In this document: in pieces, positions 1 to 5,323 of the stretch
Numbering within the stretch: position 1 is the stretch's first letter
Layout: every line of letters starts with the position of its first letter
Assembly (NCBI GenBank): GCA_021158865.1
Contig: JAGGSX010000069.1
Span: 1 to 7,687 of the forward strand
Reading direction: 5' to 3'
DNA length: 7,687 bases
Source of the DNA: Thermoplasmata archaeon
Lineage (GTDB): Archaea > Thermoplasmatota > E2 > UBA202 > JdFR-43
Made by a program: the position numbers and the translations under genes
Notes under the pieces: generated by a model
Told to the model about the DNA's origin: nothing
Database searches by the model: none
The model's input: the letters and a program-made list of their open reading frames with translations, nothing else

Positions 1-528
1 GAAGAAATATATTATAAATTTTTCAAAAAATTTGATGGAAAGGATAGTATACATATTTCAGAATGGCCCAAGCCATTATTATATGACAAAAAAGCAATTG
101 AAAAAGGAGAAAAAATAAAGAAAATAATAGCAAAAATAAGGGAATGGAAAAGCAAAAATAAAATTGCATTGAATGCCCCAATTGAAAAAGTCAAAATATC
201 GGGCATAGAAGAAGGAGTTGAAACAATAAAAGGAACGTTGAAAATAAAAAATATTGAGTTAGGAGGATTTAAAATTGAATATGTAAAGAATGCTGAGCCA
301 ATTTTTGGAAAAATTGGTCCAAAATTTAAAGAAAATAGCAAAATAATAGCAGATGAAATAAAAAGAAATAGCGAGAAAGTTGCAAATGAAATAGAAAAAA
401 ATGGATATTATATTATAAGAGATGGCAATAATGAAATAAAAATAGATAAAAATTTTGTAGAGATAAAAGAAAAACCAAAGGGAAAAGGTTTAATTGAGAT
501 TGATGATATAGCAATACTGATAAAATGA
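1..528 (+). CDS. valS: Valyl-tRNA synthetase, C-terminal fragment (5' end outside window)
   Basis: The frame is open from base 1 and gives the last 175 residues of a protein whose beginning lies upstream. The segment SIHISEWPKP (residues about 16-25) and the later KNKIALNAPI (about 52-61) match the anticodon-binding region of class I valyl-tRNA synthetases, where a 'WP' motif and an 'ALNAPL'-like motif recur. The tail (about 97-175) contains IGPKFKE, a motif shared by archaeal Val/Ile enzymes, and a lysine- and glutamate-rich end, as expected for an archaeal ValRS without the bacterial C-terminal coiled coil. The enzyme would charge tRNA-Val in the cytoplasm. A TTG at 169 could be mistaken for a start, but it lies inside the ALN motif and is not one. 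The stop overlaps the next small gene (ATGA). An isoleucyl-tRNA synthetase is the main alternative; the ALNAPI motif favours Val. Confidence 0.83.
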   Translation, partial: EEIYYKFFKKFDGKDSIHISEWPKPLLYDKKAIEKGEKIKKIIAKIREWKSKNKIALNAPIEKVKISGIEEGVETIKGTLKIKNIELGGFKIEYVKNAEPIFGKIGPKFKENSKIIADEIKRNSEKVANEIEKNGYYIIRDGNNEIKIDKNFVEIKEKPKGKGLIEIDDIAILIK

Positions 529-620
529 AGAGAGAAACAAAATTTAAGTTAATAGCAATATTAGTCATATTGCTCATGATTGGCTCAGGATTTGTTGTAT
601 TATTTTATGGACATACATAA
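525..620 (+). CDS. Small single-span membrane peptide (31 aa), coupled to valS
   Basis: This short frame starts with an ATG that overlaps the valS stop codon in an ATGA, the usual sign of translational coupling in archaea. It encodes 31 residues: a basic N-terminus (MKRETKFK), then one uninterrupted hydrophobic stretch (about residues 9-28, rich in I, L, V, M and G), then a short tail ending in GHT. This is the plan of a single transmembrane helix with the positive end in the cytoplasm. No separate Shine-Dalgarno is evident. I do not recognise the family and infer no function. It could also be a fragment of a decayed longer membrane or secreted protein. It is supported by the overlap and the clean hydrophobic segment, not by homology. 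Confidence 0.5.
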   Translation: MKRETKFKLIAILVILLMIGSGFVVLFYGHT

Positions 621-622
621 CC

Positions 623-635
623 AAAATTATTTATT
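623..635 (+). promoter_or_regulatory. TATA-like promoter element for the PP-loop gene pair
   Basis: The AT-only stretch around AATTATTTA (625-633), preceded by CCAAA resembling a BRE, is centred about 25 bases before the ATG at 654. That is the spacing expected of an archaeal TATA box serving a leaderless transcript. No Shine-Dalgarno precedes this ATG. Confidence 0.45.
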
Positions 636-653
636 CGTTTTATATTAAAATCA

Positions 654-1454
654 ATGAGCCATGAATTTCAGCAACATTTTTTAGGCAGGATAAGAAGCAT
701 AATTGATAAATATAAGATAAAGGGAACAATAGCAGTTGCTTTATCTGGAGGCAAGGATTCAACAGCCTGCTTTCACGCGTTAAACAAATTTAATTTTAAA
801 TTGCTTCCATTTTATATTGATGTTGGCATTCATGGTTTTTCAGAAAAATGTGAAGAAATGGCAGAAAAAATAAGCAATGAGCTTGGCTATAATTTAAATG
901 TTATAAGGGTAAGAGATTATGGGATAGATATAAATAAGGCAAAGAAAAAATGCAGTGTCTGCGGAACAGTGAGAAGATATTTAATGAATAAATTTGCATT
1001 TGAAAATGGTTGCGATTACATTGCTACAGGACATAATTTAGATGATATTGTAACATTTGCATTCAACAATCTTGCCAATGTCAATATACTAAATTTTAGA
1101 GGAATGAAGCCTTTTCTTGAAGGAAATGAAAAAGTTAAAATGGTTGCAAAAATAAAACCTTTATATTATCTAAAAGACGATGAATGTCTTTCTTATGTAA
1201 AAATGAATGATCTGCCTTACTGCAGGGAGACATGTCCTTATGCAAAAGATGCACCAACATTGGAGATAAAGGAATGGTTAAATAAAATCGAAAAAAAGAG
1301 AAATGGAATGCTTTTAAATTTTGCAAAATCATTTTCAAAAATAGAAGAAAAAATGGAAAAAAGTGAAATAAGAGCATGCAATATATGTGGTTATCCTTCA
1401 TACGGCAGGATATGTAAATTCTGTAAATTGAGGAGGAAATATGGAAAAATATGA
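654..1454 (+). CDS. TtuA/Ncs6-family tRNA 2-thiolation PP-loop ATPase lacking the N-terminal zinc finger
   Basis: The 266-residue protein has the ATP-pyrophosphatase P-loop SGGKDS (31-36), the adenylation-site motif TGHNLDD (125-131), and the family signature KCSVCGTVRRYL (99-110). C100 and C103, with C194 in the CPYA segment, match the three cysteines that hold the catalytic [4Fe-4S] cluster in TtuA-type enzymes. A C-terminal zinc finger is intact: C242, C245, C254 and C257. These enzymes adenylate a uridine in tRNA (position 34 or 54 depending on the enzyme) and replace its oxygen with sulfur, often using a ubiquitin-like sulfur carrier. Family members usually begin with a second CxxC zinc finger. 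Here the protein begins just after it, and an in-frame stop at 618-620 leaves no room for one. The 3' end overlaps the LarE-like gene by 14 bases. Position specificity (TtuA or Ncs6) cannot be decided. Confidence 0.88.
   Translation: MSHEFQQHFLGRIRSIIDKYKIKGTIAVALSGGKDSTACFHALNKFNFKLLPFYIDVGIHGFSEKCEEMAEKISNELGYNLNVIRVRDYGIDINKAKKKCSVCGTVRRYLMNKFAFENGCDYIATGHNLDDIVTFAFNNLANVNILNFRGMKPFLEGNEKVKMVAKIKPLYYLKDDECLSYVKMNDLPYCRETCPYAKDAPTLEIKEWLNKIEKKRNGMLLNFAKSFSKIEEKMEKSEIRACNICGYPSYGRICKFCKLRRKYGKI
1430..1436 (+). promoter_or_regulatory. Shine-Dalgarno site GAGGAGG for the LarE-family gene
   Basis: GAGGAGG ends four bases before the ATG at 1441 and lies inside the coding end of the preceding gene. 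It fixes that ATG as the start and implies translation from the same message. Confidence 0.75.
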
Positions 1455-2205
1455 AAAGCTTATAGAAAAAATGAGGGAAGGGAAAAGCATTGTTATAGCC
1501 TTTTCGGGCGGCGCCGACAGCAGCCTGGTTGCAAAAGCAAGCGTGGAGGCTGGAATAAAAGCGGTTGCCATAACAATTATTTCGCCTCTCATATCAGAGA
1601 GAGAAAGAAAAAATGCAAGTAAAATTGCGAACGAGATAGGAATAAAGCATGTATTTATTGAAAAAAAATTGAGCGATAATGTAATAAAAAATAATATCAT
1701 GAGATGTTATTTTTGTAAGAAAGAAGATGCAGTTTTGCTTAAAAAATATGCTTCTCTAAATGGATTTAAATTTGTTGCTGATGGATTGAATATGGATGAT
1801 ATAGAATATAAAGGAAAAATTGCAAGCGATGAGCAGGGAATATGGCATCCCTTGATTGAATTGGGTATAAGAAAAAAAGATGTTCATGAGATTTTAAAAA
1901 AATTGAAATTGAGCAATTGGAATAAACCATCTGAATCATGTTTGGCTACAAGAATAGCCAATGGGGATAAAATAACTTTAAAAAAATTGAAGATAATAGA
2001 AAAAGCAGAAGATTATTTATTGAATTTTTCAAAAATTGTAAGGCTTAGATTGCATGGTAGCATAGCAAGGATAGAAGTTGATGAAGAAGACATTAAAAAA
2101 TTGGTGGAAAATAGAAAAGAAATTATAAAAAAATTAAAAAAGTTTGGTTTTCATTATATAACAATTGATTTGCAGGGTTATAAAATGGGAAGCATGGATA
2201 AATAG
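1441..2205 (+). CDS. larE: LarE-family ATP-dependent sulfur transferase, three-cysteine type
   Basis: The 254-residue protein has the PP-loop SGGADSS (22-28), DGLNMDD (114-120) and the family segment NWNKPSESCLATR (159-171), ending in a TIDLQGYKMGSM C-terminus like that of Lactobacillus LarE. C167 aligns with the sacrificial cysteine (C176) of that enzyme. A further pair, C89 and C92 in RCYFCKK, is also present. LarE enzymes with these three cysteines are known to carry a [4Fe-4S] cluster and use it to pass sulfur catalytically, rather than consuming their own cysteine. LarE normally thiolates the nicotinate-derived precursor of the nickel-pincer cofactor of lactate racemase. No larB or larC is visible here. 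The neighbour is a tRNA thiolase, so the true substrate is uncertain. The usual RPG motif after the DD pair is replaced by YKGK (123-126). The start is set by a strong Shine-Dalgarno. Confidence 0.85.
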   Translation: MEKYEKLIEKMREGKSIVIAFSGGADSSLVAKASVEAGIKAVAITIISPLISERERKNASKIANEIGIKHVFIEKKLSDNVIKNNIMRCYFCKKEDAVLLKKYASLNGFKFVADGLNMDDIEYKGKIASDEQGIWHPLIELGIRKKDVHEILKKLKLSNWNKPSESCLATRIANGDKITLKKLKIIEKAEDYLLNFSKIVRLRLHGSIARIEVDEEDIKKLVENRKEIIKKLKKFGFHYITIDLQGYKMGSMDK

Positions 2206-2221
2206 ATTTCATATATTATAG

Positions 2222-2229
2222 TTTTTTTT
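2222..2229 (+). terminator. Poly-T terminator after the PP-loop gene pair
   Basis: A run of eight T residues lies 17 bases after the LarE stop. Archaeal RNA polymerase terminates at such T tracts without needing a hairpin. The repeat-rich spacer begins directly afterwards. Confidence 0.45.
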
Positions 2230-2466
2230 CAAAAAGTGCTTCATCCCAAGAACCCTTTTTCTTTTTAAAAAAGAAAAAGTGCTTCATCCCAAAAAGAAAA
2301 CTGATACATTTTAGGGTGCAACCCTTTAGAAAAGGTCTGCACCCCAAAGAAATTCTTTCCCCGAGGGCTTTCTTTTGAAGAAAGGGCTCAAAAAGTGCTT
2401 CACCCCAAAAAGAATGATACATTTTTCCGCCAGCGCTTTTTCTAAAAGGGCTGAAGAAAGGGCTCA
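2230..2466. repeat. Mosaic intergenic repeat: irregular direct repeats interleaved with hairpins
   Basis: The 301-base space between the LarE and deacetylase genes (2206-2506) holds no convincing gene. A unit close to AAAAAGTGCTTCATCCCAA occurs at 2231-2250, 2274-2292 and 2390-2408 (CACCCC in the third). The latter two share further sequence through TGATACATTTT (to 2312 and 2425). A partial copy, CTGCACCCCAAAGAA, lies at about 2337-2350. GAAGAAAGGGCTCA is repeated at 2377-2390 and 2453-2466. Between units are hairpins: 2255-2279 (12-bp AT-rich palindrome), 2314-2344 (GGGTGCA/TGCACCC outer stem, CCTTT/AAAGG inner stem), 2368-2384 (CTTTCTT/AAGAAAG) and 2431-2453 (CAGC/GCTG then CTTTT/AAAAG, one mismatch). 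Spacing is irregular, so this is not a CRISPR. It may be a degenerate non-coding mobile element or repeat family. Confidence 0.7.
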
Positions 2467-2472
2467 TGAATA

Positions 2473-2485
2473 GATAAATAAATTA
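2473..2485 (+). promoter_or_regulatory. TATA-like promoter element for the deacetylase gene
   Basis: GATAAATAAATTA is centred about 28 bases before the ATG at 2507, with no Shine-Dalgarno between. The spacing suits an archaeal TATA box and a leaderless or nearly leaderless message. It lies just after the repeat region. Confidence 0.45.
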
Positions 2486-2506
2486 AGCAATTATTCTTTT
2501 ATTATT

Positions 2507-3493
2507 ATGACGCTTATTGTTTATTCCGATGAATATCTTTTGCATGACAACAAAAATCATCCTGAAAATGCGGAAAGACTTAGAGCAATAATGGAATATT
2601 TAAGAAAAATGCCTTTTTATGAAAAATTAAAATTTATTGAACCCTATGAATTGGATGAATCAGTAATTGAAAAAGTGCATAGCAAAGCCATGATTGAAAG
2701 GGCAAAAAAAATTGGATGGCTTGATATGGATACATATACAAATAAATATTCATATAAAGTTGCAAAGCTCGCTGCCGGCGGCTTGGTCAAGGCAGCAGAA
2801 GAAATTTTGAATGGAAATGATAAAAATGCGTTTGCTTTAGTTCGCCCTCCAGGGCATCATGCCACATCCATCAATTCAATGGGCTTCTGTATTTTCAATA
2901 ATGTTGCTATTGCTGCCAACTGGCTTACGGAACACGGAAAAAAAGTGCTTATTTTTGATCATGATGTGCATCATGGGAATGGAACGCAGGATATATTTTA
3001 TAATAGAAATGATGTTCTCTACATGTCAACGCATTTGTTCCCTCATTATCCCGGGACGGGGAAAATAGACGAAGTTGGTTATGGAAAAGGAGAAGGTTAT
3101 ACTGTAAATGCTCCATTACCTCATGATGCTGGTGAGGAATGTGTTGAAAAAATTTTAAATGAAATCATGTTGCCAATTGGAAGGCAATTTAATCCAGATT
3201 TTATCTTAGTATCTGCTGGATTTGATAGCCATTATTCTGATCCTTTAGGAGGACTTAAAATTGGCATAGATTTTTATGGAAAAGAAATAAATTTATTAAA
3301 AAAATTGCAGGAGAATTTAATATGCAGTTTGGAAGGAGGATATGTTTATGATGTTATTGCAAGAGGAGTTGCAATTGAAATAAGTTATTTGGCGGGCAAT
3401 CCAATAAAATTTAATGACCATGGAGAGGGAATTCAATGCACTGAAATTTATGAAGCATTGATTAAAAAAATGGAACAATATTGGGAAATATAA
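2507..3493 (+). CDS. Histone deacetylase superfamily zinc-dependent amidohydrolase
   Basis: The 328-residue protein shows the full arginase/deacetylase-fold signature of HDAC and AcuC-like enzymes. HPENAERL (18-25) lies near the N-terminus. RPPGHHA (113-119) carries the tandem catalytic histidines H117 and H118. GFCIFNNVAIAA is at 126-137. DHDVHHGNGTQ (151-161) supplies zinc ligands D153 and H155. GFDSHYSDPLGG (238-249) supplies the third ligand, D240. EGGY ends at Y279, the expected transition-state tyrosine. Length and motif order fit a single-domain enzyme that should be active. It removes acetyl or related acyl groups from lysine or polyamine-like amines in the cytoplasm. The substrate in archaea is generally unclear, and chromatin protein, metabolic enzyme and acetylpolyamine are all possible. 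The gene appears to be its own transcription unit, with its own promoter-like box upstream and a 113-base gap after it. The ATG at 2507 is supported by that box. Confidence 0.93.
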   Translation: MTLIVYSDEYLLHDNKNHPENAERLRAIMEYLRKMPFYEKLKFIEPYELDESVIEKVHSKAMIERAKKIGWLDMDTYTNKYSYKVAKLAAGGLVKAAEEILNGNDKNAFALVRPPGHHATSINSMGFCIFNNVAIAANWLTEHGKKVLIFDHDVHHGNGTQDIFYNRNDVLYMSTHLFPHYPGTGKIDEVGYGKGEGYTVNAPLPHDAGEECVEKILNEIMLPIGRQFNPDFILVSAGFDSHYSDPLGGLKIGIDFYGKEINLLKKLQENLICSLEGGYVYDVIARGVAIEISYLAGNPIKFNDHGEGIQCTEIYEALIKKMEQYWEI

Positions 3494-3521
3494 ACAGAGA
3501 AGCACCTGCGAAATTTGTTCT

Positions 3522-3536
3522 ATCTTGTAAGATTTT
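3522..3536 (+). terminator. Weak terminator-like sequence after the deacetylase gene
   Basis: A short inverted repeat (ATCTT/AAGAT, two bases between the arms) runs into four T residues about 30 bases after the stop. The stem is small and the T run short, so this is only a candidate. Confidence 0.2.
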
Positions 3537-3575
3537 AATACTTTGCATTAAAGTTAACAGCGCATTCCTTATCTC

Positions 3576-3590
3576 AAAATAATTAAATAT
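3576..3590 (+). promoter_or_regulatory. TATA-like promoter element for the 304-residue protein gene
   Basis: The AT-only stretch AAAATAATTAAATAT is centred about 24 bases before the ATG at 3607, and no Shine-Dalgarno precedes that ATG. This again fits a leaderless archaeal transcript. Confidence 0.45.
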
Positions 3591-3606
3591 CCTTTGTTAT
3601 TAAACT

Positions 3607-4521
3607 ATGAAATTGTATATTGGAAGTTTTAGTCAGGAAGAGGCACAAAAATTGGCTAAAGAGTTGAGAAAAGTAAGGATAAATACAGAATTGAAACCAG
3701 CCTTAATAGTAGAGGTTAAAAAATTATATTACTTTGAAGGAAAAATTAGTGAATTGAAGAAAAAATATGCTGGAACAGAAATTGAAGAAATTATAAAAAA
3801 TTGGGAAGAGTATATTAGTACCATTAAAACTGTATCGAAAGATGGAATTGATAAAGAAGAATTTGAAGAAAATTTTTTGAATGCTTTGATACCAGAAAGA
3901 AAAGAATTGAATATGAAAAAATTACTTAAAGAAAAATTTGGGGATAAATTTGGTGAAGTAGAAGAAAAGAATGAGCTTTTTAAAAAATTTATAGATGAGT
4001 GTGGCGAAGAAAAATTTAAAAAAATTCTTGAACAACTATGGATGGACTACTTAATAATCTCTGATATTAAAGATTTTATGGAATTAAATGGATTTGATTA
4101 TGGAGATAAAATACATGGAAAGATTCCAGATGACCCTATAATAAAAGATTATGTCGATATAGATGATAAAAAAGCTGAAAAATTAGAATTGAAGCAGATG
4201 CTGGATTTTCTAATTGACAGTCAGGTAGATACTTATGCAGACTTTGTAGATGCATTTTATAAGAGAGAGAAATTAAAAAATTTGGTCAAGGAAAAACCAG
4301 AATTATCAGACATTTTGATGGTTGCAGATATTATTGAAATAATTTTGGATAAGGTTGAAGGAAAAAAAGATTTAGACGAAATTATTAAAGAAATAAGGAA
4401 CATAAAAATTAAAGAAAATGAAATAACTTTGAGCGAGGATGCAATAAAAAATATACTAAAAGAGCTTGAGAAAGAGGAATTTATAAAAATAAAAAAGGGA
4501 AAAATCTCTCTAAAGAGATAG
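3607..4521 (+). CDS. Unrecognised charged, mostly helical protein with possible winged-helix C-terminus
   Basis: I do not recognise this 304-residue protein. It has no signal peptide or membrane segment and is very rich in lysine and glutamate, so it is probably cytoplasmic. The first 40 residues (MKLYIGSFSQEEAQKLAKEL, then a basic turn and a hydrophobic strand LIVEV) read like a small beta-alpha-beta unit. Residues about 45-170 look helical. About 200-265 is a second helical block containing QMLDFLIDSQVDTYADFVDAFYKREKL. The last 35 residues (ITLSEDAIKNILKELEKEEF, then a short basic hairpin) resemble the recognition helix and wing of a winged-helix domain, which would suggest nucleic-acid or protein binding. 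That is inference from pattern only. No catalytic motif is evident. Two isolated cysteine-poor halves and a single Cys (132) argue against a metal site. It appears to be transcribed alone. Confidence 0.85.
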   Translation: MKLYIGSFSQEEAQKLAKELRKVRINTELKPALIVEVKKLYYFEGKISELKKKYAGTEIEEIIKNWEEYISTIKTVSKDGIDKEEFEENFLNALIPERKELNMKKLLKEKFGDKFGEVEEKNELFKKFIDECGEEKFKKILEQLWMDYLIISDIKDFMELNGFDYGDKIHGKIPDDPIIKDYVDIDDKKAEKLELKQMLDFLIDSQVDTYADFVDAFYKREKLKNLVKEKPELSDILMVADIIEIILDKVEGKKDLDEIIKEIRNIKIKENEITLSEDAIKNILKELEKEEFIKIKKGKISLKR

Positions 4522-4537
4522 ATACAAAAGATAATAA

Positions 4538-4548
4538 ACTATAAATAT
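4538..4548 (+). promoter_or_regulatory. TATA-like promoter element for the secreted-protein gene
   Basis: ACTATAAATAT closely resembles an archaeal TATA box. It is centred about 36 bases before the chosen ATG at 4579, which would put transcription start near 4568 and leave a short leader holding the Shine-Dalgarno. Confidence 0.5.
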
Positions 4549-4567
4549 GCCATTTTGTATGATTATT

Positions 4568-4572
4568 GGAGG
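4568..4572 (+). promoter_or_regulatory. Shine-Dalgarno GGAGG fixing the secreted-protein start
   Basis: GGAGG sits six bases before the ATG at 4579. It supports that start over an in-frame TTG at 4555, which would place eight extra polar and aromatic residues in front of a good signal sequence. Confidence 0.7.
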
Positions 4573-4578
4573 CAAAAA

Positions 4579-5253
4579 ATGAAAAAATTATTTGTTTTGG
4601 TGATAGCGGCAATAATGATACTTCCAATAACAATACCAAGAACGAATTCTGCTGAAGAGAAAGGAACAATAAAACTCTATATGATAGGGCATGGAAAATT
4701 TGTAAAAAATGAAGTGGAAATAAGCACAGATGAAGCAAATATTTTAATAGAAAAATTAACAAAAGCAGTTCATGCTTATGAGCCGTATAAAAATAGAGAT
4801 AATCTCCAACTCACTGAAAATGAAAAACAACAAATAGAAGAAATTTTCAATGATGCATTTTCAGAATTGCGCAAAGCGGGGTTATTACCACGGGATATGG
4901 ATGCGAAAGCAATGGGGTTATTACCACATTTCGGTATAAGTATGCTAAATCCTGTGCTCAGCTGTGGAGTTGGAATAAGTTATATACCATTATACCCAGG
5001 AGAAGCTTTTATTGGATTTATGCTTCGTCCAATACTTGTGCAGTACTTCTTACTTGGTTATACTGGTTGCATTAATCTTCATTTAATACCACCGCGACTT
5101 GAATACTGGGATTGGGTTGGAACACAAACTTTCTTGGTATGGGGATTTGCTGGCATATACATTGATTTTTCGAGCATTGGATTGGGAATTCCACCGCTAC
5201 AGTTTTTGATGGGAGAGTCTCTTCTGACAGCAGGTGTTGATTGGCCAGCCTAA
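4579..5253 (+). CDS. Unrecognised secreted or membrane-anchored protein with N-terminal signal sequence
   Basis: The 224-residue product begins MKKLFVLVIAAIMILPITIP, a basic end plus hydrophobic core typical of a Sec signal, with likely cleavage after TNSA (about residue 25). The mature protein has two parts. Residues about 30-105 start with a strand (GTIKLYMIGHGK), followed by a charged helical region (STDEANILIEKLTKAV and later NEKQQIEEIFNDAFSELRKAGLLP). Residues about 115-224 are rich in glycine, aromatic and hydrophobic residues (GISYIPLYPGEAFIGF; WDWVGTQTFLVWGFAGIYIDF) with two cysteines, C129 and C164. That half could be a beta-rich, surface-exposed fold or could associate with the membrane. 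I do not recognise the family and assign no function. It appears to be a separate transcription unit, with its own TATA-like box and a T-rich terminator immediately after the stop. Confidence 0.85.
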   Translation: MKKLFVLVIAAIMILPITIPRTNSAEEKGTIKLYMIGHGKFVKNEVEISTDEANILIEKLTKAVHAYEPYKNRDNLQLTENEKQQIEEIFNDAFSELRKAGLLPRDMDAKAMGLLPHFGISMLNPVLSCGVGISYIPLYPGEAFIGFMLRPILVQYFLLGYTGCINLHLIPPRLEYWDWVGTQTFLVWGFAGIYIDFSSIGLGIPPLQFLMGESLLTAGVDWPA

Positions 5254-5277
5254 TTCTTCCCTTTTTATTTTTTTATT
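5254..5277 (+). terminator. T-rich terminator after the secreted-protein gene
   Basis: Directly after the TAA at 5251-5253 comes a pyrimidine tract with a run of five T residues, one A, then seven T residues (5262-5274). This matches intrinsic poly-T termination in archaea. The same AT-rich stretch may overlap promoter elements of the isoprenoid operon. Confidence 0.5.
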
Positions 5278-5302
5278 CCAAATTTATGCTAAAATTTAAG
5301 AA
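5278..5302 (+). promoter_or_regulatory. AT-rich promoter region of the isoprenoid operon
   Basis: Two TATA-like stretches are present: AAATTTATG (5280-5288) and CTAAAATTTAAG (5289-5300). The second is centred about 29 bases before the ATG at 5324 and would suit a leaderless message starting there. The first fits neither start ideally. The exact box cannot be fixed by eye. Confidence 0.35.
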
Positions 5303-5323
5303 ATGGATAGCATTATAACTTTG

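Noticed and set aside
12..341. Minus-strand 109-residue frame opposite valS
   Set aside because: It is phenylalanine- and serine-rich as expected for antisense of an AAA/GAA-rich gene, and has no supporting start signals. The sense strand has clear synthetase motifs.
1398..1700. Minus-strand frame spanning the ttuA-like/larE-like junction
   Set aside because: It is antisense to two well-supported genes, and its hydrophobic, phenylalanine-rich composition is typical of the reverse strand of lysine-rich AT-rich genes.
2231..2408. CRISPR array
   Set aside because: The repeated unit is imperfect and the distances between copies (43 and 116 bases) are too uneven. No cas gene is nearby.
2216..2467. 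Minus-strand 83-residue reading frame across the larE-deacetylase spacer
   Set aside because: Its peptide is itself repetitive (GEALFE and DEALFEKK-like segments) because it is a translation of the hairpin and repeat units. It has no promoter, no domain and no independent coding sign.
2859..3068. Second plus-strand frame inside the deacetylase gene
   Set aside because: It overlaps the RPPGHHA to zinc-site region in a different frame, where the deacetylase motifs are perfectly conserved. It is a shadow frame.
3494..3606. tRNA or small RNA gene in the spacer after the deacetylase
   Set aside because: No cloverleaf, no T-loop-like sequence and no strong stem could be found, only a tiny inverted repeat and an AT-rich promoter-like stretch.
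4555..4578. TTG start for the exported protein
   Set aside because: It would add eight residues before the signal sequence, and the GGAGG at 4568-4572 points to the ATG at 4579.
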